DNA of 64,000 nucleotides. Source: Leptobrachium leishanense. Lineage: Eukaryota > Chordata > Amphibia > Anura > Megophryidae. This document shows positions 1 through 9,311 of the stretch, in pieces (within the stretch, counting starts at the first letter, position 1; the number at the start of each line of letters is the position of its first letter). Where the stretch lies: assembly GCA_009667805.1 (NCBI GenBank), contig CM019067.1, positions 65,704,637 to 65,768,636 on the forward strand, given 5' to 3'. Under the pieces are notes generated by a model, which saw only the letters and a program-made list of their open reading frames with translations, was not told where the DNA came from and ran no database searches. Both the position numbers and the translations under genes were made by a program.

Positions 1-15
1 AGGTTTAACGTCTAA

Positions 16-321
16 GGCTAGTTTCAGACGAGTGTCTTTGGAGCGTGGACGTTCCTTCCACTCAAGGCCCGTCTGACCATCTCTCTGAGTGCGCTCAGCG
101 CTGCAAGACTCGATCCTCCTATGGAGAATCGGGCTAGCAGCCCCATCATCATCCGTCCTAGCTCTTTGCCGAAGAGGCTTGGATAACAGATGCTGGTTGC
201 GCGTGCATTTTGTGCACGTGCACAAGCGTGTGACCGGCCCCGTTGCAGCACGAAACTCTGGGACGGACGCCGGTAAGCACGTCAGTACGAGTGCACATAG
301 CCCACTCGTCTGACGCTGGCC
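16..321. mobile_element. PIF/Harbinger-like MITE, copy H1
   Basis: Terminal inverted repeats GGCTAGTTTCAGACGAG and CTCGTCTGACGCTGGCC, flanked on both sides by TAA (13-15 and 322-324). It contains a characteristic core (gcgctcagcgctgcaag, CTCCTATGGAGAATCG) shared with other copies. No coding capacity. The 3-bp TWA-type duplication points to the PIF/Harbinger superfamily. Confidence 0.75.
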
Positions 322-790
322 TAAAACCTTTTTTTTTTTTTTGAGCGTCAGAAAAACACTACATAAAAGTATTGCTGCACAACCCAGTTAATGAGAGTGA
401 GAACTAATTAACAATTAGCAGTCACAGGAGAATAAGGGGTTTACCCTAAATGATGTTCTCCTATAAATTCACCTGAACACAGGTGAACCACTAGTTTCTA
501 CCGGAGTACAATTGAAAATATAATACATAACTTTTATTTACTCGATAAAATAAGTGAGGCAACACAGGTCATGATCATGATCCGCAAAGAACAACACGGT
601 AATTAAAAACATTCCACGTTGGAGGGTTGCACCGATACTGATACTAGTATTGGTGCCGTACTAGTATTGGTACTCGTGCAGTACCCCCGATATTTTCCCG
701 ATACCGGAAGCCGGCATCCGAGGGGCTGGGGCGGCTGTCCAAATGCTCTATCGGCATTCGGACAGGCCCTGCAGCTGCTCACCGCGTTCA

Positions 791-944
791 TACTTACCTT
801 CCTGAGCGACGCCGGGAAAGTTTCTGTGCGTGCGCTCGTTGGAAGGCCCCCAGCCGCGATCACATGGTCCCACGTGATCGCGGCTGGGGGCCTTCCAACG
901 AGCGCGCGCAAAGACTTTCCCGGCGTCGCTCAGGAAGGTAAGTA
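791..944. repeat. Near-perfect hairpin inside hAT copy 1
   Basis: Two arms of about 75 bp meet at 867-868 (around tggtccca), each running from aaggtaagta-like ends through gacgccgggaaag to ccccagccgcgatcac. Degenerate forms of the palindrome occur in hAT copy 3 (about 8430-8600) and copy 4 (about 12130-12290), so it belongs to the element family. Copy 2 has lost it. Confidence 0.75.
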
Positions 945-964
945 TGATCACGGAGAGTGCCAGG

Positions 965-1370
965 TGAGCTGGGGGCAGTATCCATGAGCTGGGGGCAGTA
1001 TCCATGTGCTGGGGCAGTATCCATGAGCTGGGGGGCATAATCCATGAGCTGGGGGGCATATCCATGAGCTGGGGGGCATAATCCATGATCTGGGGGGCAG
1101 TATCCATGTGCTGGGGCAGTATCCATGTGCTGGGGCAGTATACATGAGCTGGGGGGCATAATCCATGAGCTGGGGGGCATAATCCATGAGCTGGGGGGCA
1201 TAATCCATGAGCTGGGGGCATATCCATGAAAGCTGAGGGGCAATATCTATGACAGCTGGGGGGGCATAATCCATGAGCTGGGGGAGCATATCCATGAGCT
1301 GGGGGCAATATCTATGAGAGCTGGGGGCATATCCATGAGCTGTGGGGGGGCATATCTATGAGAGCTGGGG
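965..1370. repeat. Minisatellite, about 20-bp unit
   Basis: About 19 tandem units of the form GAGCTGGGGGGCATAATCCAT with variants (GCAGTATCCATGT, GCAATATCTATGA). The same motif forms about 12 units at 2575-2845 and a degenerate array at 12335-12490, always at the same place in the hAT-like element. Open frames through it encode artificial repeats and are not genes. Confidence 0.85.
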
Positions 1371-1917
1371 GCATTTTTATATGAGGTCTGTTCTTATTGG
1401 AAAGCGGTTACATGACATAAAAAAGTATCGGTACTCGTACTCGGTCTTAAAAAAGTGGTATCGGTGCATCCCTACCATGTTGTAATCCCCACAAATCAGT
1501 CTATTAGTGCACAGAACCTGATAGTTCCCTTATTGTTAAGAATATAAGTGCACAAAAACAAGGAAGCACAGTGGATAATTGAAAGTGTCAGGGATAAATT
1601 CTGCCGAATAAATAGTCAACATAAATGTGTATGTACCATCGCAGAAAACGTCACTCCACAATAAGTATTATAAACCTACATCTGTATTAGATTTCATCAA
1701 ATAGAAAAAGATTTCTAATCAGAACAAATTTTTGATATCCAAAAAATGAGTCAGTGGTCACTCACCCCACCTAAAATACTGCTGTATCATAAGCATGAAC
1801 CTTATATGAGAGATTTTGGGGTAGGAGGCTAACCATAGACCATTGGTAATGTTCGAAATAGTGATACTGCTAGGTAAGAATAAAGCTATAGATGCCCTGC
1901 TCACAAAAACGCACCCT

Positions 1918-2152
1918 AGTACGCTCAGCGCTACAAGGCTTGATCCTCCTATGGAGAATCGCGCTTTGCAGCTCCGTCAATGTCCGTCCAAGCGCTGTAC
2001 TGAAGAGGCTTGGATAACAGACGCTGGTTGCGCGTGCATTTTGTGCACGTGCACAAGCGTGTGACCGGCCCCGTTGCAGCACGAAACTCTGGGACGGACG
2101 CCGGTAAGCACGTCAGTACAAGCGCACATAGCCCACTCGTCTGACGCTGGCC
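1918..2152. mobile_element. Harbinger-like MITE H2, 5'-truncated
   Basis: The right part matches H1 closely, ends CTCGTCTGACGCTGGCC and is followed by TAA. The left end is missing because of the tandem-duplication breakpoint near 1917. Confidence 0.65.
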
Positions 2153-2448
2153 TAAAACCTTTTTTTTTTGAGCGTCAGAAAAACACTACATAAAAGTAGT
2201 GCTGCACAACCCAGTTAATGAGAGTGAGAACTAATTAACAATTAGCAGTCACAGGAGAATAAGGGGTTTACCCTAAATGATGTTCTCCTATAAATTCACC
2301 TGAACACAGGTGAACCACTAGTTTCTACCGGAGTACAATTGAAAATATAATACATAACTTTTATTTACTCGATAAAATAAGTGAGGCAACACAGGTCATG
2401 ATCATGATCCACAAAGAACAACACGGTAATTAAAAACATTCCACGTTG

Positions 2449-2974
2449 GAGGGTTGCACCGATACTGATACTAGTATTGGTGCCGTACTAGTATTGGTAC
2501 TCGTGCAGTACCCCCGATATTTTCCCGATACCGGAAGCCGGCATCCGAGGGGCTGGTGCGGCTGTCCAAATGCAGTATCCATGAGCTGGGGGGGCATAAT
2601 CCATGAGCTGGGGGGCATAATCCATGAGCTGGGGGGCATAATCCATGATCTGGGGGGCATATCCATGAGCTGGGGGGCATAATCCATGAGCTGGGGGCAT
2701 ATCCATGAGCTGGGGGCATATCCATGAAAGTTGGGGGGCAAATCCATGAGCTGGGGGCAATATCTATGACAGCTGGGGGAGCATATCCATGAGCTGGGGG
2801 CAATATCTATGAGAGCTGGGGGCATATCCATGAGCTGTGGGGCATTTTTATATGAGGTCTGTTCTTATTGGAAAGCGGTTACATGACATAAAAAGTATCG
2901 GTACTCGGTATCGGTGAGTACTTGAAAAAAGTATCGGTACTCGGTCTTAAAAAAGTGGTATCGGTGCATCCCTA
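2449..2974. mobile_element. hAT-like element, copy 2
   Basis: Same ends and same 8-bp flank as copy 1 (ccacgttg at 2441-2448). It is 526 bp against 853 bp because the hairpin block is absent and the minisatellite is shorter. It is the tandem-duplicated counterpart of copy 1, not an independent insertion. Confidence 0.75.
2575..2845. repeat. Minisatellite in hAT copy 2
   Basis: About 12 units of the same GAGCTGGGGGGCATAATCCAT motif as in copy 1. The repeat number differs between two otherwise almost identical duplicated segments, which shows length mutation since the duplication. Confidence 0.8.
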
Positions 2975-3417
2975 CCATGTTGTAATCCCCACAAATCAGT
3001 CTATTAGTGCACAGAACCTGATAGTTCCCTTATTGTTAAGAATATAAGTGCACAAAAACAAGGAAGCACAGTGGATAATTGAAAGTGTCAGGGATAAATT
3101 CAGCCGAATAAATAGTCAACATAAATGTGTATGTACCATCGCAGAAAACGGCACTCCACAATAAGTATTATAAACCTACATCTGTATTAGATTTCATCAA
3201 ATAGAAAAAGATTTCTAATCAGAACAAATTTTTGATATCCAAAAAAATGAGTCAGTGGTCACTCACCCCACCTAAAATACTGCTGTATCATAAGCATGAA
3301 CCTTATATGAGAGATTTGGGGTAGGAGGCTAACCATAGACCATTGGTAATGTTCGAAATAGTGATACTGCTAGGTAAGAATAAAGCTATAGATGCCCTGC
3401 TCACAAAAACGCACCCT

Positions 3418-3654
3418 AGTACGCTCAGCGCTACAAGGCTTGATCCTCCTATGGAGAATCGCGCTTTGCAGCTCCGTCAATGTCCGTCCAAGCGCTGTAC
3501 TGAAGAGGCTTGGATAACAGACGCTGGTTGCGCGTGCATTTGGTGCACGTGCACAAGTGTGTGACCGGCCCCTTTGCAGCGTCAAAACGCTGAGACGGAC
3601 ACCAGTAAGCACGTCAGTACGGGGCGCACATAGTGTGCTCGTCTGACGCTGGCC
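3418..3654. mobile_element. Harbinger-like MITE H3, 5'-truncated
   Basis: Third copy in the tandem array; ends GTCTGACGCTGGCC followed by TAA at 3655-3657. After this point similarity to units 1 and 2 stops. Confidence 0.65.
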
Positions 3655-3660
3655 TAAAAC

Positions 3661-3917
3661 GTTTGTTTTTGTGTGGTGCGGTTCAGTCACTGGTCTTATA
3701 TTAAACCACATTGACTGGTGATCACTAGATCCCAAATTTTCACCCACAACAACGTCTGATACCAAACCTCCATTTGTGAGTATTAAATCCAATATGGCCT
3801 CTTTACGGGTCGCTCTCCTCAACTACTTGTGTTAGACATAATCCCAGTAGGGAGTTTAGAATATTTGTACTCCTGGTGCACCCAGCTATTTCGGTTTTCC
3901 AGTTCACATCAGGAAGA
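3661..3917 (-). pseudogene. CR1/L2-like LINE endonuclease fragment (distal part)
   Basis: The minus strand encodes pieces such as LPDVNW, then AILDLILTNGGLVSDV and GENLGSSDHQ, the end of the apurinic endonuclease domain of CR1/L2/Rex-type non-LTR retrotransposons (SDH is the catalytic His motif). Frames are broken. The upstream half continues at 7838-8076, so this LINE was interrupted by the piggyBac-type MITE between them. Confidence 0.65.
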
Positions 3918-4900
3918 TTAACGCCGCAGGACGTACCATTACGTCCTACATTAGGCGGGCTTTAACGCCACAGGATATAATGGTATGTCCCCGGCGTTTG
4001 CAGCCCCCCTCCGGCTATACTCTCCTCCTCCGGCGGCTCCCTCGCTGCTCTGACGGCACGATGCCGTGCACTGCGCCGGCACGATCCCGTGCACTGCGCC
4101 GGCACGATGATGTCAGTTTCAGGCGTGTCCCCCCTGCCGGAGCAGGGGCAGCGCCTGAAGGGGAGGGGGGATCCTTTGGATCCCTCTAATGCCAGGCATC
4201 CCTGAAAAGGTCACAGCCTGGCCTTTCCAGGGATGTATGGCATTAACCTCTTGCTGCTAAAGGCTGTGATCCAGAACCATCGGTTCCAGTTCACAGCCTT
4301 TTTCCGGTGGGGGCCACCATCTTGGATGGCAGCCCCACCTCCGGGACTCCCCACGTCCACTGACATCATCGGCGTGCCACGATGACGTCAGTTAACCAGG
4401 GAATCCCTAGCTGCCAAGGGATTTCCTAAGGAAATCCCATGGTGGAGATAGGGAGATTCTTTGAACCCCTTTATCTCCTGATCGGTGGCAGCTAGGGGGT
4501 CATGTGGGGTATCATTTGAAAGGCCTTTTCATGGCCTTTCGAATGATTCCAAACATGACCATGTTACAATTAAAATTTGCATAAAAATAAAAACTTGCTC
4601 TTTTAAAAAAAAATTTAATGCATCACTATTGTTCACATTTCAATTATGTGAACAATGATGCGTCACTAATGATTTTTTTTTTGGTGGGGTTAGCTAAAAT
4701 CATGTAATTTCGCGCCAAAAATAAAAAGGTTCCCCATTCAAATTTTTTTTAACTAGTCTACCCCATAGAAAATAACCGCAAAGGCTCAGGTAATAAAATG
4801 CGGAAAAAAAATACTTTACACACTCTGGATGATTGAAATTTTATTGAAGATTCACATTTTTTTTACATTTTTTGTTCTGGCAGGGCATGATGTATACATA

Positions 4901-6518
4901 CAGTTGTGTTCAAAATTATTCAACCCCCAGTGAAATTGAGTGTTTTGGCCAGTTTGACATTGATTTTGATCATTCAGTCATCTTGCTTACAATTAAATCA
5001 AAGAGGCACGTGTAGGTCAGACAAATATAACATAACATTTATAATGAAATAACCACAAATGACTTTTCTGTGCTCAAATCATTATCAGTTTTATTCAACC
5101 CCCAAGTGACATTCAATCTTAGTACTTAGTACAACATCCTTTTACAGTTATAACAGCTTTTAAACGTGAAGCATAGCTTGACACAAGTGTCTTGCAGCAA
5201 TCTACGGGTATCTTCGCCCATTCGTCATGGGCAAAAGCCTCCAGTTCAGTCACATTCTTAGGCTTGCGCACTGCAACTGCTTTCTTTAAGTCCCACCAGA
5301 GGTTCTCAATCGGATTTAAGTCAGGTGACTGCGATGGCCACTCCAAAATGTTCCAGCCTTTAATCTGCAACCATGCTCTAGTGGACTTGGAGGGATGCTT
5401 GGGGTCATTGTCCTGTTGAAAGGTCCAACGTCTCCCAAGCCTCAGGTTTGTGACGGACTGCATCACATTGTCATCCAATATCTCCTGGTACTGAAGAGAA
5501 TTCATGGTACCTTGCACACGCTGAAGCTTCCCTGTACCTGCAGAAGCAAAACGGCCCCAAAGCATGATTGACCCCCCCGCCATGCTGCACAGTAGGCAAG
5601 GTGTTCTTTTCTTCATAGGCCTTGTTCTTCCTCCTCCAAACATAGCGTTGATCCATGGGCCCAAACAGTTCTAATTTTGTTTCATCAGTCCACAGAACAC
5701 TATCCCAAAACTTCTGTGGTTTGTCCACGTGACTTTTGGCATACTGCAGTCGACTCTTCTTATTCTTTGGAGACAGCAAGGGGGTGCACCTGGGAGTTCT
5801 GGAATGGAGGCCTTCATTACGCAGTGTGCGCCGTATTGTCTGAGCTGAAACTTCAGTACCCACATCTGACAAATCTTTTCTCAGTTCCTCAGCAATCACA
5901 CGGGGACTTCTCTCCACTCTACGCTTCAGGTAGCGTACAGCAGTCAAAGTCAGCATCTTCTTTCTGCCAAGACCAGGTAGCGTTTCAACAGTGCTCTTTG
6001 CCTTGAATTTGCGAATGATGCTTCCTATGGTCTCTCTTGGTATGTTTAACATCTTTGCAATCTTCTTATAGCCATTGGCCTTCCTGTGAAGAGTAATCAC
6101 CTCTTCTCTTGTCTTCCTGGACCATTCTCTTGACTTCACCATGTTTGTAACCACACCAGTAAATGTCTAGAAGGAGCTGAGTATCACAGTCATTTTAAAG
6201 CTGCCTAATTGGTGCTTATTATGCTTTATTGCTGCTCCGTGACATCCACAGGTGTTTTCAATACCTGATTGAAAACACTTGAATGAACCTCTGTTCTTCA
6301 GAGTGGTAGTCTTTAAGGGGTTGAATAATTGTGTCAATGAAGAATTCACAAAAGAAACATTTACTACTGTATTACAAAACCAATTGATGTCATTTTAGTT
6401 GCATATGGTTCTTTAAAAAGTCCTTGTAGGATTTCATTCTGAATACAATTACAAATGTACACTAAATTCCCTAAACCCCTTTACAGCATTGGGGGTTGAA
6501 TAATTTTTAACACAACTG
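4901..6518 (-). mobile_element. Tc1/mariner element 1 (1618 bp)
   Basis: Terminal inverted repeats begin CAGTTGTG at both ends, with nearby copies of ATTATTCAACCCCCA in inverted order, and TA duplications at 4899-4900 and 6519-6520. It holds one transposase gene on the minus strand. Its length is normal for an autonomous Tc1 element. Confidence 0.92.
5119..6154 (-). pseudogene. Tc1 transposase, one frameshift
   Basis: Starts MVTNMVKSREWSRKTREE: N-terminal paired-like helix-turn-helix (residues about 10-110), then the DDE domain with WTDETK (first Asp), QQDNDPKH (second Asp) and, exactly 34 residues later, the Glu of DLNPIENLW, so D34E as in Tc1 transposases. The C-terminal half is in another frame; the shift falls at about 5570-5640, where the coding strand has a run of seven G (GSIMLWG side). 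Otherwise about 340 residues, full length. Probably dead through a single homopolymer slip, or a sequencing error at that run. Confidence 0.88.
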
Positions 6519-6600
6519 TATAATAATGATATATTATTAATCTGCCGGAAAGGACGATCTATAATTTGTCTGGGTGTTCTAATAATACGTGACTTAAAAC

Positions 6601-7787
6601 AAAGGTACGTATCTGGTGGCGCGATGATGGTCGCTGAATGGTAGGTGGTGGTTCCCTTAGTTCGTATGAAGCATATGAAAAAGAATAATACAATATATAG
6701 TGCAGATGGTACTAACACAAAATTAATATGTGCCAATGTGGTATATTCCACTCACAAATTAAAGAGCCCGAACACTGGCTCTAAGTGGGTCGAGGCTTTT
6801 GGGTGTTTTTGCTTCTCCGTTCCTTAAGGTGACCCACGCCTTATACTGGATGGAGAGTGGCTCATACAAATGGACATGGAAAGAAAACAGAAACAACTTC
6901 CTTGTGCAGATCCTTCAAAGTTCAGATGGCATAGATATACGTAGCTGTTAAACTCACATTTGTAGGAGCTTATAGACCAAGCTCGTGGTTTGTACGCTTC
7001 AAGGCTCGCATAGGGTGGAACCCAAACCCGTCTTCAAATCCAGAATGTCAAGGGGACAATCAAATTTAAAGTTTAAAATTATTTATTAGAACATAAATAA
7101 AACAAATAAAATACTGGCTGAGCCAGTATTTTATTTTATTTTATTTGTTGTATTTTATTTGTTTTATGTATTTTATTTTATTTGTTTTATTTATGTTCTA
7201 ATAAATAATTTTAAACTTTAAATTTGATTGTCCCCTTGACATTCTGGATTTGAAGACGGGTTTGGGTTCCACCCTATGCGAGCCTTGAAGCGTACAAACC
7301 ACGAGCTTGGTCTATAAGCTCCTACAAATGTGAGTTTAACAGCTACGTATATCTATGCCATCTGAACTTTGAAGGATCTGCACAAGGAAGTTGTTTCTGT
7401 TTTCTTTCCATGTCCATTTGTATGAGCCACTCTCCATCCAGTATAAGGCGTGGGTCACCTTAAGGAACGGAGAAGCAAAAACACCCAAAAGCCTCGACCC
7501 ACTTAGAGCCAGTGTTCGGGCTCTTTAATTTGTGAGTGGAATATACCACATTGGCACATATTAATTTGTGTTTAGTACCATCTGCACTATATATTGTATT
7601 ATTCTTTTTCATATGCTTCATACGAACTAAGGGAACCACCACCTACCATTCAGCGACCATCATCGCGCGCACCAGATACGTACCTTTGTTTTCTGTATTT
7701 CACTGGTTTGGGGGAAACCACTATACTCTGGTTGGCGTTGGTTTGTTGGTGGCGGTACTAGTTGCTGGCGCCTGTCAACTTTTTGTG
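6601..7787. mobile_element. Foldback palindrome with 17-bp direct flanks
   Basis: Two arms of about 525 bp (about 6601-7125 and 7162-7686) are inverted copies with only a few differences; centre at about 7143, with an A/T-rich TTTTATTTTATTTG spacer. About 100 bp of non-palindromic sequence follows to 7787. The 17-bp sequence aatacgtgacttaaaac flanks both sides (6584-6600 and 7788-7804). Class unknown; the long duplication suits a retroelement-like insertion more than a cut-and-paste transposon. Confidence 0.7.
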
Positions 7788-7837
7788 AATACGTGACTTA
7801 AAACCGCGTTTAAAAACGGTCAAAATGAGCACATCAA

Positions 7838-8076
7838 ACTTCTAGTTCCCAAACTGCGCGCCGAAGTTGTAAAATTGCTCCCATCTTTAAAGTCCCCCAT
7901 GATGATAACGTCCCCCTTCATTATCATTTTGGCTATTTACTCAACTAGCAGATTATCTAACTCTTCCACTTGCCCAGGGTGTCTATAGATCACACCTACA
8001 CAAGCTACTCTATGATTACCAAATGCTAGCGTAACCCAAACTGACTCTATGTTCATCTTGCTCACTTTTATTTGGT
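7838..8076 (-). pseudogene. CR1/L2-like LINE endonuclease fragment (proximal part)
   Basis: Read on the minus strand: IESVWVTLAFGN, VGVIYRHPGQ, and a catalytic-type IIMGDF motif, followed on the far side of the piggyBac insertion by LPDVNW (3661-3917). Stops are present. This is the middle of an apurinic endonuclease domain. Confidence 0.6.
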
Positions 8077-8084
8077 TAGTTTTT

Positions 8085-8775
8085 AAGGGATGCACCAATA
8101 CCATTTTTTTTTTTTGAAGTACGAGTACCGATACTTTTATTTAATGTCATATGACCGCTTTCCAATAAATAATTTTACATTATGCTGTGTCCTGTTTGTT
8201 AATATTGCAAATGTATGGCCAGACAACCCATTTATATACACACACTACACACTTATACCCAACAGGCACACATTTCATCAGACCGGGGGGGGGGTGGTGT
8301 ATGTATACACACTCATACTCTCTACAGACTTCAGACCGAGGGTGTGTGTGTGTATATATATCTCAGACCAGACATGGGGTGACTGTCCGAATGCTTTAGC
8401 TGCATTCGGACAGGCCCCTGCAGTTTACCACGGTCCTTCCAAATCCAACGAGCGCCGCCGGCAAAGTCATTGAGCGGCCGCTCGTTGGGAAGCTCTCATG
8501 ATCTTGTGCAGAGTTCGAGATATCGCGACTGGAGGCTTCCCATCGAGCAGCCGCTCGAAGACTTTGCCGGCAGCGCTCGTTGGATTTGGAAGGCACGCGT
8601 TAAGCTGCAGGGGCCTGCCCGAATGCCGTTAGTGCATTCGGGCAGCCGACCCAGCCCCTCCGATGCTGGCAGGCCAGCTCAATGCTGGCTTCCAGTATTG
8701 GGGGAATCTGCACGAGTACCAGGTACTCGTGCAGAACCAGGTATCGGCACCGATACTAGTATTGGTTCATCCCTA
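8085..8775. mobile_element. hAT-like element, copy 3
   Basis: Ends AAGGGATGCACCAATACC and ACTAGTATTGGTTCATCCCTA; 8-bp flanks tagttttt (8077-8084) and ttgttttt (8776-8783). Contains the internal palindrome of the family in degraded form but no minisatellite. Inserted in or next to the LINE fragment. Confidence 0.75.
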
Positions 8776-8783
8776 TTGTTTTT

Positions 8784-9095
8784 CACGTACAGTACCCCGG
8801 TATTGTTATGTCTTGGTCTTATGGCCTAGCAATAAAAATTAATTTAAATCTGATAAATCAAGAACCAAAGACCTTTTTACTTTTACAATCCGCATTCTGT
8901 CATGATGTACCCATTTTGAAATTGTATTAAAAACTTTTTTTCTTTGCTGTGCCATTTATCTTTGTTACATGTATGCGGGGCAGCGACAAGGATGAATACT
9001 ATTAAGAATGTGGAACAACACAGACCTAATTTCCCTCCATACCAGCAAGTAGAAAAGAGAAACCGGAGATAATCATTTTATGTTCTCTCTTTCAG
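8784..9095 (+). other. LRRCC1 intron end, no feature seen
   Basis: A/T-rich intron sequence leading to the acceptor at 9091-9095. No open frame or repeat recognised. All sequence from 1 to 9095 is inferred to be intron of LRRCC1, since no leucine-rich-repeat exon is seen. Confidence 0.4.
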
Positions 9096-9311
9096 GATTC
9101 TGTAAATGTATCTGTGATAACGCCACGGATTGACCAAGTTTTATCCCACTACCGAAGGCACCCAGCTAGCTCTGTCCCAGATTATCAGGGCCCCGGCTTG
9201 GATATTACTCCGTCTGAAAAAGAAGGTGCTTTACACAAAGATACCAACAGCACTTTACGTGAATTGAGGATTAAAAAATTAGAAGATCAAATTGCAGGCC
9301 TTTTGGAAAAG
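9096..9311 (+). CDS. LRRCC1: LRRCC1 exon a (first exon in window)
   Basis: Acceptor ttctctctttcag, donor AAG/gtacaa. 216 bp, phase 0 at both ends, 72 codons from [14 protein letters not shown] to [11 protein letters not shown]. It covers the linker after the leucine-rich repeats and the first heptads. The donor lies only 29 bp before a piggyBac-type MITE that starts at 9341. Confidence 0.88.

Larger units (their letters stand above)
622..1474. mobile_element. hAT-like non-autonomous element, copy 1
   Basis: Termini GAGGGTTGCACCGATAC and GTATCGGTGCATCCCTA, an imperfect inverted repeat of the TAGGGATGCACCGA type. Flanked by an 8-bp near-duplication, ccacgttg (614-621) and ccatgttg (1475-1482), as hAT transposases make. 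Inside are tandem CGATACT/TACTAGTA words, a long hairpin and a minisatellite. It has no transposase gene. Confidence 0.75.
89..3660 (+). repeat. Direct tandem duplication, about 2.2 units
   Basis: Unit 1 (about 89-1917), unit 2 (1918-3417) and a partial unit 3 (3418-3660). Units 2 and 3 are in register at an offset of exactly 1500 bp with very few differences; unit 1 is about 330 bp longer because its hAT element holds a hairpin and a longer minisatellite. Each junction falls inside a Harbinger-like MITE and truncates it. The sequence between the MITE and the hAT element (325-621, 2156-2448) and after it (1483-1917, 2983-3417) holds no gene that I can see. Confidence 0.85.
3922..7837. mobile_element. 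piggyBac-type MITE, interrupted by two later insertions
   Basis: It starts at TTAA (3918-3921). Blocks such as AGCTGCCA...CCATGGTGG, 'ggcctttcgaatgattccaaacatgacc', the AATGATGCGTCACTAA region and 'gtatacat...taataatg' match the clean copy at 38105-38749. A Tc1 element (4901-6518) and a palindrome (6601-7787) lie inside. The right end near 7837 is degraded and its TTAA is not seen. Confidence 0.6.

Noticed and set aside
748..1308. Open frames of 115-186 codons with PPAHGLC / PQLMDYA repeats
   Set aside because: They are all three frames of the 20-bp minisatellite; the repeat length and lack of stops explain them.
6645..6827. Conserved 60-codon peptide present twice (6645-6827 + and 7460-7642 -)
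   Set aside because: The two are the arms of one palindrome; similarity reflects duplication, not protein conservation.
1..9095. Leucine-rich-repeat exons of LRRCC1 upstream of 9096
   Set aside because: No LxxLxLxxNxL pattern with splice sites was found; the region is transposons and intron.
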